Shown here: positions 24,171-29,570 of the stretch, piece by piece | Layout: every line of letters begins with the position of its first letter | Position numbering within the stretch: position 1 is the stretch's first letter | Made by a program: the position numbers and the translations under genes | From: Deltaproteobacteria bacterium | GTDB lineage: Bacteria; Myxococcota; UBA796; SXON01 | DNA: 29,570 nucleotides | Reading direction: 5' to 3' | Assembly: GCA_947483545.1 (NCBI GenBank) | Contig: CANKNP010000014.1 | Coordinates: 1 to 29,570, forward strand | The notes under the pieces: model-generated | What the model saw: the letters and a program-made list of their open reading frames with translations, nothing else | The model's database searches: none | What the model was told of the DNA's origin: nothing

Positions 24171-24897
24171 CACCGCGCGCGCCGCGGCCCATGACCTGCT
24201 GGGGTCCACCGCCCACGAGCCCATCTCCCGCGCTCGAAGAATATCCGCGATCTATGCGTGCTGTTACCTCGAAGACCCCTTCGTGGGCGCCTGGGTCGGG
24301 CTGGCCTCTTACGTCGGGCGGCGGGTCCACCACGCGCTGGAGGGGCCCGCGTCGGTGTGGCGCGACCTCATGGGCGACGGCAACCAGTCGATCTACATGG
24401 CGCTTGTGCCCGCGTGGCTCCTCTTCCGAGCGGGCGCCCCCATCCCGGGGCCGCTGTCTCCGGGGTTCAACCAGGTCCGCCTCGCCGACCTCGCGCTCCG
24501 CCATCGGCCCGTCGATCCAGGGGCGTTCACCCTGGCTGAGCGCGGGCTCGCCGAGATCTGCGAGGCGGAACAGCGGGAGATCCTGCAGCCCGCCTATGAC
24601 GCGCTCGACCCGGCGTTTCGGGAGCCCCTTCGCGCGCTGTTCAGCTTTCGACTCGGTCTGGCGCCCATCGCGCCCGTGCTCTCCTGGGACGACGCCTTCG
24701 GCGCCCCGTGGATCGCTACCGATCGTTGCCGTTGGATGAACGCGCGTGTGCTGCCGGCCTGGGCCCGAGCGCGCGCCCTGGACGAGAGCCTCGTCCGCGC
24801 GGAGGTGGATCGGACCCGCCGGTGGGGTGGCATGCGCTGCGAGGAGCTGCGGGCGGCGGTGGCCGGGCTCAGTCCTGCTGCTGCGTCATCATCGTAA
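24157..24897 (+). CDS. Unrecognised 246-residue protein linked to the kinase gene
   Basis: ATG at 24157 lies 14 bp inside the end of the kinase gene, so coupling is likely. The protein starts with ARAAAHDLLGSTAHEPISRA, then RRISAIYACCYLEDPFVGAW and GLASYVGRRVHHAL. The middle has GDGNQSIYMALVPAWLLF and a Pro/Gly-rich stretch. The end is helical and Arg-rich (DRCRWMNARVLPAWARARAL). The pattern of SRxxRI...DPxxxWvgLAS.V.R is loosely like DUF2515-type proteins, but I would not call it that. No signal or clear membrane helix. It could be a substrate or partner of the kinase. Its 3' end overlaps that of the convergent tadE gene by 29 bp. Confidence 0.72.
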   Translation: MLPIDTARAAAHDLLGSTAHEPISRARRISAIYACCYLEDPFVGAWVGLASYVGRRVHHALEGPASVWRDLMGDGNQSIYMALVPAWLLFRAGAPIPGPLSPGFNQVRLADLALRHRPVDPGAFTLAERGLAEICEAEQREILQPAYDALDPAFREPLRALFSFRLGLAPIAPVLSWDDAFGAPWIATDRCRWMNARVLPAWARARALDESLVRAEVDRTRRWGGMRCEELRAAVAGLSPAAASSS

Positions 24898-25306
24898 ACT
24901 CGGCCTCGACGTTCGACGGCAACGCCGACGAGAGCACGCTGGTAAGCGGGTAGAATGGGTAGTTCACGTTGACCGTGATGACCATGACCCCCTCGATGTC
25001 CTGCCACTCCGAGGTGATCGTGCAGCCGTCCTCGCACGGGATGCCTGCCTGCAGCAAGGCCTCGGTCGCCTGCGCGGTCGCTGCGGCCTCAATGTCATCC
25101 CCCGTGGCGGACGTGCCCCCCTCGAGCGTCGCCGATCCGACCCGGGCGGCGTCCCGCGCAGCGCGCTGAACGATGTGGGCGCGGGTCAAGAACAGGGAGA
25201 GATCGATGATCGACCCGAACATCACGATGACGACCGGGAGCAACAGCGCAAACTCAATCGCGGCGTTGCCTCGACGGGCGCGGGGGTTCAGAACGACGGA
25301 GGACAT
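24869..25306 (-). CDS. TadE-like pseudopilin
   Basis: The 145-residue protein has a TadE N-terminus: Arg-rich start RARRGNAAIEFALLLPVVIV with the pseudopilin Glu after RGNAAIE, then one membrane helix. The rest is exported and carries a Cys pair (PCEDGC). Members are minor subunits of tight-adherence (Flp) pili. ATG at 25306 is preceded by AAAGGTGAG; ATG at 25324 would overlap the upstream gene. It is the last gene of a three-gene block and ends inside the 3' end of the convergent gene. Confidence 0.82.
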   Translation of the reverse strand: MSSVVLNPRARRGNAAIEFALLLPVVIVMFGSIIDLSLFLTRAHIVQRAARDAARVGSATLEGGTSATGDDIEAAATAQATEALLQAGIPCEDGCTITSEWQDIEGVMVITVNVNYPFYPLTSVLSSALPSNVEAEFTMMTQQQD

Positions 25307-25311
25307 CGGGC

Positions 25312-25740
25312 TCACCTTTGCCATTCGAGGCGCATGACGGTGGTGGAGGCCATCGTGAGCGACTCGGTCCCGTAGCCGAACAAAGGCGTCCAGGTCCGGG
25401 TGAGCCGACAAAGGATGCCCCGGGAGGGGTTCGTGCCGTACACCTCGACGGTCGCCTCGCACGAGGAGTCACAGGCAGCGCCGTACTGCGCGACGCCTGC
25501 CACAATCTCCGTCTCGGCAGTGTCCAGCACCGTGTCGATATCCACCTCCGCGAGACCGGGATCGATGACAGACCCCTGACGACACCCGTACGCCACCGCG
25601 GAGTCCATCGCGCTCTTGTAGTAGAACATCCAGCCGTAATCGAAGATGCCGCTCATCAGCGCGCAGTAGATCGGCAGGATCAGCGCGAACTCAATGGCGT
25701 TCGCGCCCCGCCTTTCCCGCCTCTGCCGCAGGGCCAGCAT
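25312..25740 (-). CDS. TadE-like pseudopilin (second copy)
   Basis: The 142-residue protein starts with RQRRERRGANAIEFALILPI, the TadE signature RGxxAIEFALxLP followed by a single membrane helix. The exported part contains four cysteines (GCRQG, CDSSC, ILCRL) that could form disulfides, perhaps through the VKOR-DsbA protein. The ATG is one base from the stop of the upstream TadG-like gene, and its stop is five bases before the next tadE start. The sequence differs clearly from the other copy, so this is not a recent duplication. Confidence 0.82.
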   Translation of the reverse strand: MLALRQRRERRGANAIEFALILPIYCALMSGIFDYGWMFYYKSAMDSAVAYGCRQGSVIDPGLAEVDIDTVLDTAETEIVAGVAQYGAACDSSCEATVEVYGTNPSRGILCRLTRTWTPLFGYGTESLTMASTTVMRLEWQR

Positions 25741-25741
25741 G

Positions 25742-26857
25742 TCAGTGCACGATCACGAGCGGCAGCGACCGGGCGATGCTCTGGAATACGGTGATGATCT
25801 GCGACGAGGAGCTGGTCAGGGTGAACGTGCCATTTCCCTTCGGCATGTCGTGCATGAAGCTCCCGTCCTGCACAAAGGAGATGACCCACTGGTTCACCCG
25901 CATCTCGTCCCACATCTCCGTCGCGAGAGACTTCGCGTCGTTCTGAATGTTCGAGGTCGTGTGCGGCCGCGTGCCCAAGTACTCACGCCAGCGCCCCTCG
26001 GTGTACTTCGTGGCCGTCTGCGTCCGGATCGTGCCATGCCCCGATGCGATCCCGTTGGGGATGCCGTCCGTGAGCAAGACCATCGCGTTGTACACGGTCG
26101 CGGCGTTCTCCTCCTCGAACATCTTCTGCGCCATGTACATGCCGGTGGTGTGGTCTGTACCCGGCTCGTCGGTGTATTCCCGCGGCATGTACGGGTAGCA
26201 GCCCCCCTTCTGGGTGGAGGTGTTGGTGGGGGTCGTGAAGTTGTTCGTGGTGTTCGTCGAACACTCCGACGGGTACGTCCTGCCCGTACCCGACTTGCTC
26301 GCGACGTTGAGCAGACCCCACGCGGTGCGGTACGCATCGTTCCTCTGGCTCCACGACCCGGTAATGTCCATCAACAGGATCGTGTGGAGCTTGCGGGCGG
26401 CCGATGTGGAGTTGCCCGAGACCGCGATGGAGTCATGGCCCCACATCTTGGAGAAGAACATCGGCACGGCGTTGTCGCCATCCCGCGTCACGCGAAGCTG
26501 GACGGCGTTGGGGGCGATGTCCTCCTCCGTGTACGTGCCTTCATCTTCGTCCCACACCCCGAACGTGATCCACTGCAACGTTGGGCTTTTCCCGCCGACA
26601 ACGTTCTGGGCGAGCATCAGCTCGGCAGCGGTCGTGGCCTGATCCGTGGTCCCGCCACGCTTCAGCGTGATCATCGCGGCCTGGGAGGCGGCATCGGCCA
26701 CGTCCTGAACCTGGTCCTGCGCGAGCCGGAGGTAGGAAAGATCGATGGCGAAGGCACCGAAGCCGAGCATGACCGTCATGCCCATCCCGAACATCAGCGC
26801 GTAGTTGCCTTGACGTTGGCGCCGTCGGGCGAGCCGATGGCTTGAAAACAGGCGCAT
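25742..26857 (-). CDS. TadG-like pilus-assembly protein with VWA-type domain
   Basis: The 371-residue protein has a TadG-like N-terminus: Arg-rich RLARRRQRQGNYALMFGMGM, one membrane helix and the motif AIDLSYLRLAQDQVQDVADA typical of TadG. Residues about 155-340 match a von Willebrand A domain with ILLMDITGSW at the MIDAS place (Asp-x-Thr-Gly-Ser rather than Asp-x-Ser-x-Ser), AMVLLTDGIPNG as the second metal strand, and a final VFQSIARSLPLV helix. An inserted Cys/Thr/Asn/Pro-rich loop (about 195-225) is unusual. TadG is an accessory surface protein of Flp pili. The genes for the secretion ATPase, secretin and platform proteins are not in the window. Confidence 0.85.
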   Translation of the reverse strand: MRLFSSHRLARRRQRQGNYALMFGMGMTVMLGFGAFAIDLSYLRLAQDQVQDVADAASQAAMITLKRGGTTDQATTAAELMLAQNVVGGKSPTLQWITFGVWDEDEGTYTEEDIAPNAVQLRVTRDGDNAVPMFFSKMWGHDSIAVSGNSTSAARKLHTILLMDITGSWSQRNDAYRTAWGLLNVASKSGTGRTYPSECSTNTTNNFTTPTNTSTQKGGCYPYMPREYTDEPGTDHTTGMYMAQKMFEEENAATVYNAMVLLTDGIPNGIASGHGTIRTQTATKYTEGRWREYLGTRPHTTSNIQNDAKSLATEMWDEMRVNQWVISFVQDGSFMHDMPKGNGTFTLTSSSSQIITVFQSIARSLPLVIVH

Positions 26858-27037
26858 CCGGGACCTCAGATCGGCCTCAGGATACCACAGGGCCCCCCGG
26901 GACTGTTCTATAGCCCGCAGAGTTCCTCGTGCCGTGCGCGAATCTTGACCCGGCGCAGACGCCCGGCGGCAACCCCGTGGCCCGTCAGGCCGCGAGGAGG
27001 GGGGAGGCCGCGTGTCGCGGCCGGCGCGGGGTGTCGT
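26858..27037. other. Gap between cysS and the Tad block
   Basis: Both neighbours are on the minus strand, so this gap holds the end of the cysS transcript and the promoter of the Tad block. TATAGA and TATCCT (minus strand, about 26909 and 26884) are possible -10 boxes, neither with a convincing -35. A hairpin close to cysS is listed separately. No gene is seen. Confidence 0.5.
27006..27022 (-). terminator. GC-rich hairpin just after cysS
   Basis: GGCCGCG and CGCGGCC form a perfect seven-base stem with a three-base loop, 15 bp after the cysS stop on the minus strand. The following stretch is C/T-rich (TCCCCCCTCCTC) and not a T-run, so it is a weak intrinsic terminator at best. Confidence 0.4.
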
Positions 27038-28540
27038 TCAATCCCCGACCCGCATCCGCCAGGTGGACCCCGTGGGGCTGTCCATCACCACGATGTTGTC
27101 GGCGTCGAGCAAGAGCCGGAGCCGGTCGGCTTCCGCCCAGTCCTTTTCGGCGCGCGCCCGGCCTCTCGCCACGATCTTCGCCTCGATCTCCTCCACGGAC
27201 CGGCCTTGGGCCAGGAGCCGCTTCACCTTCACTTCATCAAAGAAGCCCTGGGGTGACATCGTCCCGATGCCGAGCACCTCGGCGATGAGCGTGAGGGCGG
27301 CTCGCGCCGGAGCCAGGATCGCGCCGGCCTTGGTCCGCGCGCCCCGGTCGTTCCCGAGGCGATTGACTGCGCGTACGAGGTCGAAGACCGCGCCCATCGC
27401 CTCGGCGGTGTTGAAGTCGCTGTCCATCGCGGCGTAGAACCGGGCAGAAAAGCCCTGCGCCACCTCGACGAGATCGCGGCCGGGCTCGCCGAAGGCGCTC
27501 GCGGGTGCGTCCCCAGAGGCGCCAAACGCGACCTCCTTGCAGCAATAGAGCCGGTCCAACGCGACAAGCGCGCTGGTGAGCCGGTCGCTGCTGTAGGGCA
27601 AGGGCGAGCGGTAGTGCGACTCCAGGTACATGAGCCGCAGCGCCTCGCCGGGCACCTCGGCCAGGATGTCGCGAATCCGGCGAATGTTGCCCAGCGACTT
27701 GGACATCTTCTCGTTGTCGAGGGTCAGGTGCCCGTTGTGCAGCCAGTGCGTTGCGTACGGGTGCCCTGTGCCGCACTCCGACTGCGCGATCTCGTTCTCG
27801 TGGTGGGGGAACACCAGATCGATGCCCCCGCCGTGGATGTCGAAGCTGTCGCCCAGAAAGTGCCGGGCCATCGCGGAGCATTCGATGTGCCAGCCCGGCC
27901 GGCCCTCGCCCCAAGGGCTGGGCCAGTGCGGCTCGGCGTCGTCTCCGGTCCAGGCCTTCCACAACGCGAAGTCGGCAGGGTGCCGCTTGCTGGCCTCCAC
28001 CGCGATCCGCTCGCCAGCCCGCAGATCCTCGACCTTCTTGCCGGACAGCTTGCCGTAGGCGGGAAAGGTCTGGACCTCGAAGTAGACGTCCTTGTTGTCG
28101 GCCTGGTAAGCGTGGCCCTTCTCCATGATCTCGCCGATCAAGCGGACGATGTCGTCGATGTGGTCGCTCACCTTCGGGGTGATGTCCGCCGGCTGTAGAC
28201 CGACCCCCGCGAGGTCCTCTTCGAGGTGCGCGATGAACGTCGCGGAGAGCTCCAACGGCGAGACGCCCTTCTCTTTGGCGCGGGCGATGATCTTGTCGTC
28301 CACGTCGGTGTGGTTGCGAACGAAGCGGACGTTGTAGCCGCGGTGGCGCAGGTGCCGCACCACGACGTCGAACGAGAGCATCGCGCGGGCATGGCCGATG
28401 TGGCAGTAGTCGTAGACGGTCATGCCGCAAACGTAGATGCCGACGTGGCCGGGCACCTTCGTTACCAGCGGCTCCATCTTGCGGGTGAGCGTGTTGTAGA
28501 CGTGGATCGGCGCCGGGGAGGCCTGCTCGGGTTCGGACAT
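27038..28540 (-). CDS. cysS: Cysteinyl-tRNA synthetase
   Basis: The 500-residue class I synthetase joins cysteine to tRNA-Cys. It shows [17 protein letters not shown] (zinc Cys, HIGH motif), [21 protein letters not shown] with a zinc Cys, [20 protein letters not shown] with the zinc His/Glu, and KMSKSLGN. The C-terminal anticodon-binding helices end with [13 protein letters not shown] followed by the usual GxxxxDxPxGxxW pattern ([10 protein letters not shown]). Full length, cytoplasmic. ATG at 28540 overlaps the carD stop by one base (TGATG), so the two genes are translationally coupled. Confidence 0.97.
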   Translation of the reverse strand: MSEPEQASPAPIHVYNTLTRKMEPLVTKVPGHVGIYVCGMTVYDYCHIGHARAMLSFDVVVRHLRHRGYNVRFVRNHTDVDDKIIARAKEKGVSPLELSATFIAHLEEDLAGVGLQPADITPKVSDHIDDIVRLIGEIMEKGHAYQADNKDVYFEVQTFPAYGKLSGKKVEDLRAGERIAVEASKRHPADFALWKAWTGDDAEPHWPSPWGEGRPGWHIECSAMARHFLGDSFDIHGGGIDLVFPHHENEIAQSECGTGHPYATHWLHNGHLTLDNEKMSKSLGNIRRIRDILAEVPGEALRLMYLESHYRSPLPYSSDRLTSALVALDRLYCCKEVAFGASGDAPASAFGEPGRDLVEVAQGFSARFYAAMDSDFNTAEAMGAVFDLVRAVNRLGNDRGARTKAGAILAPARAALTLIAEVLGIGTMSPQGFFDEVKVKRLLAQGRSVEEIEAKIVARGRARAEKDWAEADRLRLLLDADNIVVMDSPTGSTWRMRVGD

Positions 28541-29046
28541 CAGACGGCCGGCTTGGTGGCCATCGCGTTGAACAGCCCGTCGATCTCTTCCCCAACGACC
28601 TTCTCGTCGGAGTCACGGGCGACAGCGATCTCCTGCACCAGAAGCCTTCGGGCCTGATCGAACATCTTGCGCTCGCCGAACGAGAGCGCCTTCTCAGACT
28701 TGAGGAGCGCCAGATCCCGAAGCACCTTCGCCACCTCGATGGGATCGCCCGTCTTGATCTTGCTCATGTACTCGCGGTACCGGCGGTTCCACGTCTGGTT
28801 GTCGGTTGGCACGTTGCGATCTTGCAGGATTTCCCGTACCTTTTCGACGTGCTCCGGCAGGATCACCGGGCGCATCCCGTTGGCGCGCGCGTTGCTCACG
28901 GGCACCTTGATGGTGATGCCGTTGTCCAGGATCTTGAGAATATAGAAGACCGCCTTCAAGCCATCGACCTCTACAGAGATGACATCGCGGATGATGCCGA
29001 CCCCGTGGGCAGGGTATACGGCCTTGTCGCCGACGTTGAATTCCAT
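28540..29046 (-). CDS. carD: CdnL/CarD-family RNA polymerase-binding transcription factor
   Basis: The 168-residue protein has the CarD/TRCF RNA polymerase-interaction domain at the N-terminus (FNVGDKAVYPAHGVGIIRDV, YILKILDNGITIKVPVSNA) and a helical DNA-contacting C-terminal domain (WNRRYREYMSKIKTGD, EVAKVLRDLALLK, LSFGERKMFDQARRLL). The size and the TW..R/Y pattern fit CdnL, the essential short CarD form, which stabilises open promoter complexes, notably at rRNA promoters. The HMGA-like tail of the long M. xanthus CarD is absent. ATG at 29046 has GAGG five bases upstream; the open frame to 29472 is a shadow that overlaps the divergent gene. Confidence 0.94.
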   Translation of the reverse strand: MEFNVGDKAVYPAHGVGIIRDVISVEVDGLKAVFYILKILDNGITIKVPVSNARANGMRPVILPEHVEKVREILQDRNVPTDNQTWNRRYREYMSKIKTGDPIEVAKVLRDLALLKSEKALSFGERKMFDQARRLLVQEIAVARDSDEKVVGEEIDGLFNAMATKPAV

Positions 29047-29057
29047 GAAAACCTCGG

Positions 29058-29072
29058 GCCGCGCAGCGCGGC
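29058..29072. promoter_or_regulatory. Perfect inverted repeat in the carD leader
   Basis: GCCGCG and CGCGGC with a three-base spacer lie 11 bases upstream of the carD start codon, just before its ribosome site. In RNA this would form a tight hairpin. It could affect translation of carD or bind a regulator of the carD/permease divergent pair. GC-rich background makes chance possible. Confidence 0.3.
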
Positions 29073-29121
29073 ATGTGTACTGGATGTGCCGGCTAACCCG
29101 TTTGCGCAGGCTTTTCCACCC

Positions 29122-29570
29122 GTGAGCACGATGGCGCGGCTGCTCAGCCGGGCGATGGCCCGAACAGGCGGGAGAGCGGCGTTGTGGGCGTGGCTGGTGC
29201 TCGTCGCGGGCGGGCTGGCGCAGGTGTTGGCCGTGCTGTCCATCCCGTCCTGGGCGTGCGCCCTGCGCATCGTGATCGGGGTCGCGGGCGCTTGCGCATC
29301 CCTCGGATTCGGCGTCGCGACGGTGGCGGGCCCGCTCGCCGGTCTCGCAGCGCTTCGAGGCGACGGGAGCTGGCTCGGCGTGCGATCCTTCGGCGCCCGG
29401 GGACGCGATCTCGCGCCCAGCGTGCTTGCCTGGATCCTGCTGCTCGGGTGTGCGAACGCAGGCGCGGCGCACGTCCTGGAGCCGCTGGCGCGTGGGGTCC
29501 TCCGGGACGCGCGCGTGGACGCTGCCGCGAGCATCGAGCTGCGGGAGTCGGTCGCGACGTCGATGGGCCC
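29122..29570 (+). CDS. LptF/LptG-like membrane protein, N-terminal part only (runs off the right edge)
   Basis: A 149-codon frame from GTG at 29122 stays open to the end of the window. It has an Arg-containing start (MARLLSRAMARTGGRA), a first membrane helix (ALWAWLVLVAGGLAQVLAVL), a second (IVIGVAGACASLGFGVATVA) and a third (SVLAWILLLGCANAGAA). Between helices two and three is a segment PLAGLAALRGDGSWLGVRSF, resembling the L..LR..G.S...R..P loop of LptF/LptG lipopolysaccharide-export permeases. The helix count and loop fit that family, but the diagnostic C-terminal half is missing. It is divergent from carD with a 75-bp gap. ATG at 29131 is another possible start. Confidence 0.5.
   Translation, partial: MSTMARLLSRAMARTGGRAALWAWLVLVAGGLAQVLAVLSIPSWACALRIVIGVAGACASLGFGVATVAGPLAGLAALRGDGSWLGVRSFGARGRDLAPSVLAWILLLGCANAGAAHVLEPLARGVLRDARVDAAASIELRESVATSMG

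Overview
The window reads as about 29.6 kb of chromosome from a GC-rich, Gram-negative, Myxococcota-like bacterium. The lineage is an inference. It rests on a CdnL/CarD-type regulator next to cysS, an FG-GAP/MopE-type secreted protein, a trypsin-like protease with a long Asp/Ser/Thr linker and an Arg-rich C-terminal tail, a eukaryotic-like Ser/Thr kinase, several lipoproteins and very high GC in third codon positions. I saw no rRNA, tRNA, CRISPR array, transposase or prophage gene.

Left third (1-10170). A divergent lipoprotein start lies at the left edge. It is followed by an overlapping pair on the + strand, an S51/class I amidotransferase-like protein and an enterochelin-esterase-like hydrolase. 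A mazEF toxin-antitoxin pair has a promoter with an inverted repeat over its -10 box. A small lipoprotein is divergent from a VKOR-DsbA fusion used for disulfide formation. A 337-bp gap follows that carries three kinds of dispersed-looking repeat. Then come a minus-strand TetR-murJ pair, a + strand three-part protein (novel N-terminus, Pro/Ala linker, J-like and TPR region), a minus-strand secreted trypsin-like protease and a 49-residue protein.

Middle (10170-17800). aroC and comF overlap on the minus strand. On the + strand a secreted protein of unknown role overlaps by 4 bp a LarA-type racemase-family protein that keeps the nickel-pincer residues. A minus-strand run holds a seven-repeat FG-GAP protein that appears to lack its 5' end, a secreted/membrane protein, a HEAT-repeat protein and a DUF309 protein; the last two overlap by 4 bp.

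Right third (17828-29570). The most unusual block is a + strand run of four overlapping genes: exonuclease III, an 801-residue FAD amine-oxidase/carotenoid-desaturase-like protein, a 1041-residue Ser/Thr kinase with a degenerate STAND-like ATPase and helical-repeat tail, and an unrecognised 246-residue protein. It meets, tail to tail with a 29-bp overlap, a three-gene TadG-TadE-TadE pseudopilin block on the minus strand. carD and cysS follow, also on the minus strand and overlapping by one base. The window ends inside a divergent membrane protein resembling LptF/LptG.

Many neighbouring genes overlap by 1-17 bp, so translational coupling is a recurring feature. All functions are read from sequence motifs alone; no search was run.
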